Positions 23,541 to 32,289 are shown, numbered from the stretch's first letter. The stretch is 41,074 bases of DNA from an uncultured Prevotella sp. (GCA_947169685.1 CAMVQS010000015.1:1-41074), one strand, 5' to 3'. Program-made: numbers and translations. Notes: generated by a model not told the origin, from the sequence alone.

Positions 23541-26140
23541 AACAGCAATACATAGGACTTACCGATGCCGAAGTGCTCCGCAGTCGTGCTGAGCATGGCG
23601 CTAACGTGCTCACGCCACCAGCGCGTGAGTCGCTGTGGAAACGATTCTTCGAGAAGCTGACAGGACCGTTCGGACACTGCCTGAAGGGCTGGCACAATGG
23701 CGACCCGCTCATCTTTGTCCTCGAAATTGCCGCCCTGCTCTCCATCTTTATCTCTGTGGCAGAATACAACGAGTGGTTTGGACTGCAAAACCCCGGACGA
23801 GGGGTGTTCTTCGAACCGCTGGGCATCCTCATGGCCATTCTGCTCGCCACAGGAATCTCATTCATCTTCGAACTGAAGGCCGATCACGAGTTCACCCTCC
23901 TCAATCAGGTGGGCGACGAAGAGCCCGTGCTAGTCATTCGCAATGGCAACACCATCCAGATACCACGTTCCGATGTCGTCGTAGGCGACATCGTCATGCT
24001 CTCTACCGGCGAGGAGGTACCTGCCGACGCGCTGCTGCTGGAAGCCACGTCATTACAGATGGACGAGTCATCACTGACGGGTGAACCCGTATGCAGCAAA
24101 ACGGCCAACGAGGCAGAACTGGACCCCGAGGCAACATTCCCCAGCAACCACGTGATGCGTGGCACCAAAGTCATGGAGGGCCATGCTGTTTGTAAAATCC
24201 TGACCGTTGGCGACCAGACGGAGTACGGCCATGTCTTTGTGGCTGCACAGATTGACAACAGCGTGAAGACACCGCTCAACGAACAGCTGGACCGCCTGGG
24301 CAAACTCATCACCCGCGTCAGCTATTTCGTAGCCATCATGGTGTTCCTGGGACGCGTTCTGACCTATGTGCTGACGCAGGACTTCCATCTCATCGACTTC
24401 ATCACCTACCTGTTGCAGACCGTGATGATTGCCGTCACGCTCATCGTGGTAGCAGTGCCCGAGGGACTGCCAATGGCCATCTCCCTCAGCTTGGCATACT
24501 CCATGCGCCGCATGCTCAAGACCAACAACCTCGTGCGACGGATGCATGCCTGCGAGACCATGGGAGCCACAACCGTCATCTGTACCGACAAGACGGGTAC
24601 GCTCACGCAGAACCAGATGCAGGTGGCCGAAGTATGGACGCCACAGCCTCAGTCCGCCACTCCCCCACTCCTCGACGAAGCCATCGCCGCCAACTCCACG
24701 GCTCAGCTCGACCTGTCGAACGCTGACAAGCCCAAGGTGCTGGGCAACCCTACCGAAGGTGCCCTGCTGCTGTGGCTCCACAACAAGGCCATCGACTACC
24801 GACAGCTACGCGAACAGGCAGAGGTCATCGACGAGTTGCCCTTCTCAACCGAACGTAAGTACATGGCAACCACCATCCGACGTGCTGACGGGACACAGGT
24901 ACGCCACATCAAGGGTGCGCCGGAGGTTGTTCTCGCCATGTGTGACAACGCAGAACACGCGACGCTCAACACCCAGCTGAAGACTTGGCAGGAACAAGCC
25001 ATGCGCACCCTGGCCTTCGCCTGTCAGGAGGAAGGCCACGAGCAGCCGACACTCCTTGCCCTTGTTGCCATCAGCGACCCCGTACGTTCCGACGTGCCAG
25101 CTGCCGTGCGCGAATGTCTCGATGCCGGCATCCAAGTGAAGATTGTGACGGGCGACACCCCAGGAACAGCCCGTGAGATAGGCCGTCAGGTCGGTCTGTG
25201 GACGGAGAATGACGGTGATGAGAACATCATCACTGGACCGGAGTTCGCTGCCCTCACCGACGAAGAGCTCATGGAAAGGGTTGCGAAGCTGAAGATTATT
25301 GCCCGCGCCCGTCCCATGGACAAACGCCGCCTCGTGGAAGCCCTGCAACGCTGTGGCGAGGTGGTAGCGGTAACCGGCGACGGCACCAACGATGCCCCTG
25401 CCCTGAAGACTGCACATGTCGGCCTGTCCATGGGCGACGGAACGTCAGTAGCCAAGGAAGCCAGCGACATCACCATTCTCGACAATTCCTTCTCCAGCAT
25501 TGGACGCGCAGTCATGTGGGGACGTTCGCTCTACCAAAACATCCAACGCTTCATCCTCTTCCAGCTAACGGTCAACGTCGTGGCCTGCCTCGTCGTCCTC
25601 GTAGGCTCGTTTACAGGCACCGAACCGCCACTCACCGTGACGCAGATGCTGTGGGTCAACCTCATCATGGACACCTTCGCAGCCATGGCACTGGCCTCGC
25701 TGCCCCCGTCAGCAGCAGTCATGCACCATCGCCCGCGTCCCCGCACGGCGTTCATCATCACCACGCCCATGTGGGAGCGCATCTGGGGAGTAGGCCTGCT
25801 CTTTACCGCCATCCTGCTCTTCCTCCTGCTTGCTCCGCGTTCCTTTACCCTTTCTTCTACAGCCTTCTTCACCATCTTCGTGATGCTGCAGTTCTGGAAC
25901 ATGTTCAACGCCCGTGCCTTTGCCACTGGCCGTTCCGCACTCCACCTGAAGGGCTGTCGCGGATTCCTGTTCATTGCAGCCATCATCTTCTTCGGACAGC
26001 TGCTCATCGTCAACTTCGGCGGAGAATTCTTCAACGTGGAGCCCCTGTCCCTTCAGACGTGGCTCATCATCATCGGCACCACCTCGCTGGTACTCTGGGG
26101 CGACGAACTCCTACGACTCCTGATATTCAACAAAAAATAA
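23537..26140 (+). CDS. PMCA-type calcium-translocating P-type ATPase
   Basis: An 867-residue membrane pump. N-terminal cation-ATPase domain, actuator loop with SLTGEPV, membrane helix 4 motif VPEGLPMA (Ca2+ ligand region), phosphorylation site DKTGTLT with Asp351, nucleotide-binding domain with KGAPEVV, hinge TGDGTNDAPAL, and helix 6 motif LWVNLIMDTFAAMALAS carrying the Asn and Asp of the P2B Ca2+ site. It should export Ca2+ from the cytoplasm. Normal length, complete. Overlaps the preceding lipoprotein gene; the DUF3857 gene follows after 8 bp. Confidence 0.93.
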   Translation: MKQQYIGLTDAEVLRSRAEHGANVLTPPARESLWKRFFEKLTGPFGHCLKGWHNGDPLIFVLEIAALLSIFISVAEYNEWFGLQNPGRGVFFEPLGILMAILLATGISFIFELKADHEFTLLNQVGDEEPVLVIRNGNTIQIPRSDVVVGDIVMLSTGEEVPADALLLEATSLQMDESSLTGEPVCSKTANEAELDPEATFPSNHVMRGTKVMEGHAVCKILTVGDQTEYGHVFVAAQIDNSVKTPLNEQLDRLGKLITRVSYFVAIMVFLGRVLTYVLTQDFHLIDFITYLLQTVMIAVTLIVVAVPEGLPMAISLSLAYSMRRMLKTNNLVRRMHACETMGATTVICTDKTGTLTQNQMQVAEVWTPQPQSATPPLLDEAIAANSTAQLDLSNADKPKVLGNPTEGALLLWLHNKAIDYRQLREQAEVIDELPFSTERKYMATTIRRADGTQVRHIKGAPEVVLAMCDNAEHATLNTQLKTWQEQAMRTLAFACQEEGHEQPTLLALVAISDPVRSDVPAAVRECLDAGIQVKIVTGDTPGTAREIGRQVGLWTENDGDENIITGPEFAALTDEELMERVAKLKIIARARPMDKRRLVEALQRCGEVVAVTGDGTNDAPALKTAHVGLSMGDGTSVAKEASDITILDNSFSSIGRAVMWGRSLYQNIQRFILFQLTVNVVACLVVLVGSFTGTEPPLTVTQMLWVNLIMDTFAAMALASLPPSAAVMHHRPRPRTAFIITTPMWERIWGVGLLFTAILLFLLLAPRSFTLSSTAFFTIFVMLQFWNMFNARAFATGRSALHLKGCRGFLFIAAIIFFGQLLIVNFGGEFFNVEPLSLQTWLIIIGTTSLVLWGDELLRLLIFNKK

Positions 26141-26148
26141 CAAAATCA

Positions 26149-27102
26149 ATGATGAACAAAATGGTCTACTATACCTATCAGAAATTGTTTTTCCTTGCAG
26201 CATTTCTCATCTACGGAAGTCTGGCGAATGCACAGCTGCCTAACGAGAAATTTGGCAAACCGTCAAAGGAGGAATGGGAGTTCACGGGCTGGGACGACGC
26301 CTTTGATGCTGACGCTGTCGTCCTTTGCAAGACGATGACGGTGTCTTTTCGACTCCCCAGTCAGTTGTCCATCATCGGCCAGGAAAACGGTGATGCGCTC
26401 CCTGATGACAGCCCGGACTTTGGTACCAGTCAGACCTACGAGGACGGCATCATGGTGGACTATGAGTTTAAGCTCCGCACCAAAATCCTAAAGCCCGATG
26501 GTGTGGGGCATGCCAACATCGACATTGTCTATTATGACAGGGTTGACGATCAGTTTATGACTCCCGATGAGTTGTCGGACCTGAAAATCAAGGTCTTCAC
26601 CAAGAACAGCAAGGGGAAGGTGGAGAAACGTACTGTCAATGCAGATTCTTTTGTCAAGGAGCGTGTCAACGACTACTATCAGGTGATGCACGTGGTTGTG
26701 CCCGATGTCCAGGCAGGTAGCATCATAGAATACCAATACAAGATTACCAGTTTCCGACACACCTTCCTTTATGACTGGACGTTTCAGGAGTGTATTCCGA
26801 CGGTGTATGCAAGGTGTGACATGGAGATTCCTGCCTTCCTGCAGTTCAGAGCCGAACCTCCCACCAGCACGCTCATTCAGACAAGCGTAAAGCCCGGTCA
26901 CCAGCTCTATGACATCAACAGAGCAGACATGAAGAAGCCTAAGTCCTGCCCCACCAACCGCTATAAAATCGTTGGCAGCCATATTCCTTCCTACGATGCT
27001 ACGGGGCGCTCGGTGGCCATGTTTACCAGCCGCTTCCTCCCGCCTTCCGATCAGGGTCCGGCACTAATGCCTGCCGACAGGACACATCTGAAAATCCTGT
27101 AG
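26149..27102 (+). CDS. Truncated DUF3857 protein
   Basis: A 317-residue exported protein, signal peptide to about LANAQ near residue 25. The rest matches the N-terminal DUF3857 beta domain of a Bacteroidetes family whose members usually run to about 600 or more residues with a transglutaminase-like domain after it. Here the frame ends before any transglutaminase core, after RFLPPSDQGP, and the DNA that follows is a short 22-bp tandem repeat and then an opposing gene. I read it as a 3'-truncated gene that may still give a stable secreted domain. A longer frame that begins inside the ATPase gene is not the real protein. Confidence 0.7.
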   Translation: MMNKMVYYTYQKLFFLAAFLIYGSLANAQLPNEKFGKPSKEEWEFTGWDDAFDADAVVLCKTMTVSFRLPSQLSIIGQENGDALPDDSPDFGTSQTYEDGIMVDYEFKLRTKILKPDGVGHANIDIVYYDRVDDQFMTPDELSDLKIKVFTKNSKGKVEKRTVNADSFVKERVNDYYQVMHVVVPDVQAGSIIEYQYKITSFRHTFLYDWTFQECIPTVYARCDMEIPAFLQFRAEPPTSTLIQTSVKPGHQLYDINRADMKKPKSCPTNRYKIVGSHIPSYDATGRSVAMFTSRFLPPSDQGPALMPADRTHLKIL

Positions 27103-27138
27103 AAATATAAACAAGGTTATTTTCTCTTTTATTTTGCC

Positions 27139-27196
27139 TACTGCCGAAAGGTATTTTTCTTATTGCCGTAAGGTGTTTTGCGTACTGCCAAAAGGT
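27139..27196. repeat. Tandem 22-bp repeats after the DUF3857 gene
   Basis: Three copies of a 14-base core at 27139, 27161 and 27183 (TACTGCCGAAAGGT, TATTGCCGTAAGGT, TACTGCCAAAAGGT), an exact 22-bp step. The cores are separated by eight T-rich bases. They lie 37 bp after the truncated gene's stop, in a convergent gap. Confidence 0.85.
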
Positions 27197-27249
27197 TGAC
27201 ACATGGCACCTCTCCATCCGACAGCTGCCGCATGTCCTCATGATATGTT

Positions 27250-27263
27250 GCCGTTCTTACGGC
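27250..27263. terminator. Small hairpin in the convergent gap
   Basis: GCCGT-TCTT-ACGGC, a 5-bp stem with a 4-base loop, just after the stop of the minus-strand hydrolase and downstream of the 22-bp repeat. A weak candidate terminator only. Confidence 0.3.
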
Positions 27264-27271
27264 TTTACATG

Positions 27272-28120
27272 CTATTCATCGTCGTCGTTAAGGGGTTCAG
27301 TGTCACGGCTGTTCAGCTCAATTTCCAGCTGATCAGTACGGCGCTTGAACTCCTTATAGACATGGGAGAGGTCTTCCTTCTTGATATCCACCTCACGGTC
27401 AACGGGTCGCCAGGGGTCGTTGAGGGTATGGCGGAAAAGCCACTCATAAGTTTTCGAGGCATAGAAATAACGGGCTAAGGCACCATGAGAGGCTCCTGGC
27501 AGCCAGTCGTAACGGAGACGGCTGGTGATGCCCAGACGCTGCATGCCCTCGACAACCTTCTGTGACTCACGTACGGAGACAGCACGGTCGGCTGTACCAT
27601 GGGCTATCCAGAGGGGCAGCTCACCCAGCTTGCGGTAGTCTTTCAGGGTGCTACCGCCACAAAGGGCGATGGCAGCGGCAATCTTCTCGGGATAGGTGCC
27701 TACGAAGTCAAGTGTACCATAACCGCCGAGGCTCATGCCCAGGACATAGACACGGCTCTTGTTATAGGCATAGTGCTTGTCCATCCATTCCAGAATATCA
27801 TTGAGCTTATGAGGGTTCCAGGGTCCGCCCGGGTTCTGGGGTGCGACGATGAGTGCAGGGATGTCCATACCCATCTTGACGGCATCGATACAGCCGTAGC
27901 GCAACACGCGGTTGAGGTTGCGTCCACAGAGGCTGGCACCATGCAGAAAGACGATGAGTGCCGTGGATTCCTGCGTGAAATAATAGTCTTCGGGGGTATA
28001 TACCCAGAAGTCGTAACCACCCTTGATGACACCTTTTTTTGCAGACAACAAATCGTATTGTGCATGCATGCTGACGGTGCAGGCCAGCAACAGTAAAATG
28101 CTTATAATCTTCTGCTTCAT
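27272..28120 (-). CDS. Secreted alpha/beta-hydrolase, esterase or peptidase type
   Basis: A 282-residue exported enzyme (signal peptide about 1-20, ending MHAQ). Oxyanion block VFLHGASLCG, nucleophile elbow GMSLGG, acid candidate in AHGTADRAV, and catalytic His in PGASHGALAR: a complete Ser-Asp-His triad. The layout recalls prolyl-oligopeptidase-like and CE1/phospholipase-carboxylesterase-like hydrolases of gut Bacteroidetes that act on acylated plant or host glycans. The C-terminal 30 residues are charged (REVDIKKEDL ... DTEPLNDDDE). Monocistronic, divergent from the SGNH/MBOAT operon. Substrate not inferable. Confidence 0.82.
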   Translation of the reverse strand: MKQKIISILLLLACTVSMHAQYDLLSAKKGVIKGGYDFWVYTPEDYYFTQESTALIVFLHGASLCGRNLNRVLRYGCIDAVKMGMDIPALIVAPQNPGGPWNPHKLNDILEWMDKHYAYNKSRVYVLGMSLGGYGTLDFVGTYPEKIAAAIALCGGSTLKDYRKLGELPLWIAHGTADRAVSVRESQKVVEGMQRLGITSRLRYDWLPGASHGALARYFYASKTYEWLFRHTLNDPWRPVDREVDIKKEDLSHVYKEFKRRTDQLEIELNSRDTEPLNDDDE

Positions 28121-28125
28121 GCCTG

Positions 28126-28133
28126 CAAAGATA
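28126..28133 (-). promoter_or_regulatory. -7 box of the alpha/beta-hydrolase
   Basis: TATCTTTG on the minus strand, separated from the ATG by only five bases, so transcription should start at or next to the start codon. Confidence 0.6.
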
Positions 28134-28175
28134 CAAATAAATCATAATTACTCGCTCAATTTCATATTTTTTTTA

Positions 28176-28183
28176 TACCTTTG
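28176..28183 (+). promoter_or_regulatory. -7 box of the SGNH/MBOAT operon
   Basis: TACCTTTG, 24 bp before the ATG at 28208. An upstream in-frame ATG at 28181 overlaps this box and cannot be the start. Confidence 0.65.
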
Positions 28184-28207
28184 CACCCGCTTATAAGTTT
28201 TTTTAAG

Positions 28208-29557
28208 ATGAACAATTCAACAGGAAAAACTTTTCTGCTCATTCTGGGAGTAGCGGTAGTGTTGCTGTTGATGGGTCAACTGCCCACCTTCAGTTTCAAT
28301 GATTTCGAGAGCCGACCCGTGGAAATGCTGGGTGACATTTTGCAGCCAGATTCAACCATCGGCGGTGCGGCACAGCCTGCGGAGGTGATGCAGGTGAAGA
28401 AGGTGCCTGTGGCTAAGTATCATCCAGCCGGCGTGACACTTTTCGAGGACTTCTCGGGAGGAAAGCCTGGCGGCATGAACCACTTCTGGAGCAAGCTGCT
28501 AAACGCCAAGAAGGGCGGACGCATCAACATTGCCTACTTTGGCGACTCGTTTATTGAGAGTGACATCCTGACCTGTGACTTGCGCGAACTGCTGCAAGCC
28601 AAGTATGGCGGTGCCGGTCCAGGATGGGTGGATTGCGGCGGTGGCGTTGGTACCAACAAGCCCACCATCACAGCCAAGTTCAGGAACATCAAGGAGAACT
28701 GCATCCTGAACAAACCCTTCAATGCTGAACTGGAGGCTATCAACCAGCGTTATTACCATGCGTCGGCAGGTGCAACGCTTAACCTGGCCGCCACGAAGTA
28801 CAAGCCTCACGTTACCAGTTGGGACCGCGCCACGCTGTTCTTTACCACCGACGCAAGGCTGACGGTGAGGACATCGGGTGACAGCCTGATAACAGGCGAA
28901 CAGGTGTTTGAGCCAAGAGGTGAGATACAGGTGATGGAGACGAAAGGTCACATGACCAAGTTGAACTACAGCTTCCCCAATGCCACCAGTCGCACACGCC
29001 TCTATGGTGTGGCGCTTGACGGCACTAAGGGTGTGGCACTCGACAATTTCAGCATGCGTGGCACACCGGGCTTCATGCTTGCCAAGGTTCCCGTCAAGAC
29101 GATGCAGGAAATGAACAAGTACCGTCCTTACGACCTGATTATTCTGCAGTTCGGACTGAACGTGGTCAATGACAAAGCCACCGACGCACAGTGCAGAGCC
29201 TACATCAACCGCATGAAGAAGGTGATTGAAGCCTTCCGCCAGGGATTCCCCCAAGCCAGCATCGTGGTGTTCAGCGTGCCTGACCGCGTGCAGCGTTCGG
29301 CAAATGGCATCCATACGCTCCGCGGTGTTGAGAAACTGGTAGGTTTTCAGCGTGTGCTTGCCTCGGAGTGTGGTGTGGCCTACCTGAATGTGCACCAGAT
29401 TATGGGTGGTAACGACAGCATGAAGAAGTTTGTGGAAGAAGGCTTAGCTGCCAAGGACTATACGCACCTGAACTACAAGGGTGGCAAGGAACTTGCCAAC
29501 CGCATCTACCAGTCGATACTGGCAGGAGTGGAAAACTATAGAAGAGGTGTGAGGTAA
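28208..29557 (+). CDS. Membrane-anchored SGNH-fold protein, probable O-acyltransferase or esterase partner of MBOAT
   Basis: A 449-residue protein with one N-terminal membrane segment (FLLILGVAVVLLLMG) and a large periplasmic part. SGNH landmarks: block I YFGDSFIESD (Ser nucleophile), block III ILQFGLNVVND (Asn), block V DYTHLNYKG (Asp/His). Between block I and III about 150 residues form an inserted beta-rich domain, as in AlgX/AlgJ/DltD/PatB-like proteins that finish transfer of acyl groups brought across the membrane by an MBOAT. The MBOAT gene follows 21 bp later, which supports that role. The acyl acceptor cannot be told from sequence. Confidence 0.82.
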   Translation: MNNSTGKTFLLILGVAVVLLLMGQLPTFSFNDFESRPVEMLGDILQPDSTIGGAAQPAEVMQVKKVPVAKYHPAGVTLFEDFSGGKPGGMNHFWSKLLNAKKGGRINIAYFGDSFIESDILTCDLRELLQAKYGGAGPGWVDCGGGVGTNKPTITAKFRNIKENCILNKPFNAELEAINQRYYHASAGATLNLAATKYKPHVTSWDRATLFFTTDARLTVRTSGDSLITGEQVFEPRGEIQVMETKGHMTKLNYSFPNATSRTRLYGVALDGTKGVALDNFSMRGTPGFMLAKVPVKTMQEMNKYRPYDLIILQFGLNVVNDKATDAQCRAYINRMKKVIEAFRQGFPQASIVVFSVPDRVQRSANGIHTLRGVEKLVGFQRVLASECGVAYLNVHQIMGGNDSMKKFVEEGLAAKDYTHLNYKGGKELANRIYQSILAGVENYRRGVR

Positions 29558-29559
29558 TC

Positions 29560-29573
29560 ATTGAGAATTGAGA
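29560..29573. repeat. Two-unit heptanucleotide repeat before the MBOAT gene
   Basis: ATTGAGA twice and then a diverged ATTAGGT that holds the first two bases of the MBOAT GTG start codon. It uses the same unit as the arrays at 4504 and 6447, here in a gene junction. Confidence 0.6.
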
Positions 29574-29578
29574 ATTAG

Positions 29579-31060
29579 GTGATAGAAATAGAGAAACTCA
29601 TAGAACAACTGACTTACCACAACGACGACCCGCTGATATTCAGCACGTCGCTGTTCCTCTTCATGTTCCTAGGGTTCACGCTGGTCTATTTTCTGTTAGA
29701 GAAGAAACTGACCCTGCGTCTGCTCTTCGTCACAGCCTTCTCCTATTACTTCTATTATAAAAGCAGCGGTTTCTATTTCTTCCTGTTAGCTGTTGTCACG
29801 CTGAGTGACTTTTTCTTAGCACGGGGCATATCGCGCTGTAAGAGCAAGGGCACAGCCGCCAAGTGGTTGCTGTTCCTCAGTCTGTTGGTTGACCTGGGAC
29901 TGCTGGGTTACTTCAAATATACCAACTTCTTCGGCAAGATGATAGCCGACTGCATAGGCAGCAACTTCCAGCCGTGGAACATCTTCCTGCCAGTAGGCAT
30001 CAGCTTCTTCACGTTCCAGAGCATGAGTTACACCATCGACATCTACCGTGGGCAGCTCAAGCCCGTCAACAGTCTGCTGGACTATGCTTTCTACGTATCG
30101 TTCTTCCCACAACTGGTGGCAGGTCCTATTGTCCGTGCACGCGACTTCCTGCCACAGATCAGGCGGGTGCCTCAGGTGACCAGCGAGATGATGGCGCGTG
30201 GCGTGTATTTCGTGGCCATCGGACTCATCAAGAAGTGTGTCATCAGCGACTATATCAGCCTAAACTTCGTAGATAGGGTATTTGAAGACCCAGGATTGTA
30301 TTCGGGCATTGAGAACCTGTTGGGTGTCTATGGCTACACGCTACAGATATACTGTGACTTCAGCGGCTACAGTGACATGGCCATCGGTATTGCACTGCTG
30401 CTGGGTTTCCACTTCCCCAAGAACTTCGACACGCCTTACATCAGTACGAGTGTTACGGAATTCTGGCGTCGTTGGCACATGTCGTTCTCAACATGGATAC
30501 GCGACTACATCTACATCTCGATGGGAGGTAACCGTAAGGGCAAGCTACGTACCTACGTCAACCTCTTTATCACGATGCTCATCGGTGGTCTGTGGCATGG
30601 TGCCAACCTGAACTTCGTAGTATGGGGAGCCATGCACGGCACGGCACTGGCCTGTCATAAGTTCTTCCGCTCTGAAGTGTTGCACCACGACAAAACCTAC
30701 CTGTCGCATGGCATCAAGCGCTTCCTGGCCATCCTCTTGACGTTCCACTTTGTCTGCTTCACCTTCATCTTCTTCCGCAACGTGTCGTTCGACAAGAGCG
30801 TGCTGATGATTGAGCAGATGTGTTGTAATATGCATATTGAACTGCTGCCTGGTATTATCAGCGGCTATATGTATGTGATGATTCTAATCCTGTTGGGCTA
30901 TGTCTCTCATTTCATTCCGCGAACATGGAAGGAAATGCCTATAGCCATTTTCCAGAAAGGCGGCCTCGTCGTAGAATGTCTGGCACTAGTAGTGGTCATC
31001 TACCTCGTTATACAGACCAAGAGTAGCGAGATTCAGCCGTTCATCTATTTCCAATTCTAA
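29579..31060 (+). CDS. MBOAT-family membrane O-acyltransferase
   Basis: A 493-residue protein with about 11 membrane helices, of the AlgI/DltB/PatA type. Core motifs: SFFTFQSMSYTIDIYRG, FFPQLVAGPI, YCDFSGYSDMAIG, FWRRWHMSFSTWIRDYIYI and GGLWHGANLNFVVWGAMHG with the catalytic His. It moves an acyl group from a cytoplasmic donor to the outside, where the SGNH partner passes it to a glycan. The start is a GTG at 29579; no ATG fits the N-terminus. It sits between the SGNH anchor protein and a lysozyme-fold protein, a set typical of wall or exopolysaccharide O-acetylation. Confidence 0.93.
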   Translation: MIEIEKLIEQLTYHNDDPLIFSTSLFLFMFLGFTLVYFLLEKKLTLRLLFVTAFSYYFYYKSSGFYFFLLAVVTLSDFFLARGISRCKSKGTAAKWLLFLSLLVDLGLLGYFKYTNFFGKMIADCIGSNFQPWNIFLPVGISFFTFQSMSYTIDIYRGQLKPVNSLLDYAFYVSFFPQLVAGPIVRARDFLPQIRRVPQVTSEMMARGVYFVAIGLIKKCVISDYISLNFVDRVFEDPGLYSGIENLLGVYGYTLQIYCDFSGYSDMAIGIALLLGFHFPKNFDTPYISTSVTEFWRRWHMSFSTWIRDYIYISMGGNRKGKLRTYVNLFITMLIGGLWHGANLNFVVWGAMHGTALACHKFFRSEVLHHDKTYLSHGIKRFLAILLTFHFVCFTFIFFRNVSFDKSVLMIEQMCCNMHIELLPGIISGYMYVMILILLGYVSHFIPRTWKEMPIAIFQKGGLVVECLALVVVIYLVIQTKSSEIQPFIYFQF

Positions 31061-31077
31061 CCAAAAAGCCTATTAAG

Positions 31078-31515
31078 ATGATCCAAAAATTTGTATTGAC
31101 CGTTACATTGATGCTGCTAACCATTCCGATGATGGGGCAGAATACAGAAACAACGCCAGCCGAGGAATTCGACTGGGAACCTGTGATGGAAGCCATTATC
31201 TGGCATGAGAGCAAGGGAAACCCTCGTGCTGTCTGCGGCCCTTACGTGGGTGTGATGCAGATTGCTCCGGTGATGGTACATGAGTGTAACAACATTCTGA
31301 AACAACGTGGAAGCAGCAAGCGTTTCCAACTGAACGACCGTTACAGCGTGGAGAAGTCGAAGGAAATCTTCAAGCTGATCATGTCGAAGTATAATCCTGA
31401 AAACGATATTGACAAGGCCTGCCGCATCTGGGCAGGCGGCATACGCTATAACGTCAAGAAGACCCAGCCCTTTGTCAACTGGGTGCATCGTTACATAGAA
31501 GAACATAAAAAATGA
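31078..31515 (+). CDS. Small secreted lysozyme-fold (SLT-like) protein
   Basis: A 145-residue exported protein; signal peptide about 1-20, ending MMGQ. Residues about 35-140 carry the transglycosylase pattern: AIIWHESKGNP with candidate catalytic Glu, GPYVGVMQIAPVM, and ACRIWAGGIRYN where the family has its Ala-rich helix. It is shorter than soluble lytic transglycosylases and contains just the catalytic core. It should cut, or at least bind, peptidoglycan. Placed after MBOAT and overlapping the following SGNH esterase by 4 bp (ATGA), which suggests that acylation in this operon concerns peptidoglycan. Confidence 0.75.
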   Translation: MIQKFVLTVTLMLLTIPMMGQNTETTPAEEFDWEPVMEAIIWHESKGNPRAVCGPYVGVMQIAPVMVHECNNILKQRGSSKRFQLNDRYSVEKSKEIFKLIMSKYNPENDIDKACRIWAGGIRYNVKKTQPFVNWVHRYIEEHKK

Positions 31516-32213
31516 GAATATTAAGATACGGAATACTGCTGGCTGCCAGCATTGTGTTTACCACCGTCAGTGCCCAACGCGTCACCTACCGTTTCACGCA
31601 GCACTACAACGAACGGGTTGACCTCTTTGAACGTCTGGACGACATTGACAGCACGAAAATCGTCATGTTGGGCAACAGCCTGACAGAGAACGCCACCGCC
31701 TTTGGCGACTGGACCACCCTGTTGCGTACCAAGAACATTGTCAATAGAGGAATTTCCGGCGATGATGCATTGGGTATCACCTGTCGTCTCGTCCAGATAT
31801 TGCCCAAGAAGCCCAAGGCCATCTTCCTGATGTGCGGCACCAACGACCTGAGCCATCACTTGACGGCAGAACAGGTGTTTGAGAAGGTGAAGGGCGTCAT
31901 TGACACCATCATAGCGTCAGCCCCCTACACACAGCTTTACGTGCAGAGTCTGCTACCCATCAATGAGGGTTTCGGACGCTGGAAGAACCTGAAGGGCCGT
32001 ACGGATGACATCCCTGTCATCAACGAGATGTTGCGTAAGTATTGCGAGGAGATGGGTATTCCCTTCATCAACCTCTTTCCACACTTCACGCCTCGTGGCA
32101 TGAACATTCTCATACGTTATCTGAGTGTTGACGGGCTACACCTGTCGCGGCCTGGCTATGAAATATGGGCCAAGCAGCTCTACCCCTACGTGGAGATTCT
32201 TAACGGACAATAA
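31512..32213 (+). CDS. Secreted SGNH/GDSL esterase
   Basis: A 233-residue exported hydrolase; signal peptide about 1-21. Block I MLGNSLTEN (Ser), block II NRGISGDD (Gly), block III MCGTNDLS (Asn), block V VDGLHLSRPGY (Asp/His): a complete SGNH active site of the PAF-acetylhydrolase/acetylxylan-esterase sort. As last gene of the MBOAT operon it is the candidate deacylase, the counterpart of Ape-type esterases in peptidoglycan O-acetylation clusters. Alternatively it removes acetyl groups from dietary glycans. It overlaps the lysozyme-fold gene. Confidence 0.87.
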   Translation: MRILRYGILLAASIVFTTVSAQRVTYRFTQHYNERVDLFERLDDIDSTKIVMLGNSLTENATAFGDWTTLLRTKNIVNRGISGDDALGITCRLVQILPKKPKAIFLMCGTNDLSHHLTAEQVFEKVKGVIDTIIASAPYTQLYVQSLLPINEGFGRWKNLKGRTDDIPVINEMLRKYCEEMGIPFINLFPHFTPRGMNILIRYLSVDGLHLSRPGYEIWAKQLYPYVEILNGQ

Positions 32214-32227
32214 AGTTATTTTATCAC

Positions 32228-32287
32228 AAACTTGAACTAACGTTCGAGTTTGTTCACGTTCGGAAGTGCAAACGATGTTTGCACTTC
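32228..32287. terminator. Paired hairpins in convergent gap
   Basis: A perfect 11-bp stem GAAGTGCAAAC/GTTTGCACTTC with loop GAT (32263-32287) and, before it, AAACTTGAA/TTCGAGTTT with one mismatch (32228-32251). They lie between the stops of the SGNH esterase and the PQQ-type lipoprotein and probably end transcription from both sides. Confidence 0.7.
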
Positions 32288-32289
32288 TC

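Noticed and set aside
25516..26148. A long open frame joining antisense-free codons inside the Ca2+ ATPase gene to the DUF3857 protein
   Set aside because: The first 211 residues are arginine/histidine/proline-rich out-of-frame translation of the ATPase; the real DUF3857 start with a signal peptide is at 26149.
28499..29395. A 298-codon minus-strand frame opposite the SGNH gene
   Set aside because: Histidine/valine-rich shadow of a clear gene, no ribosome-binding context, no recognisable family.
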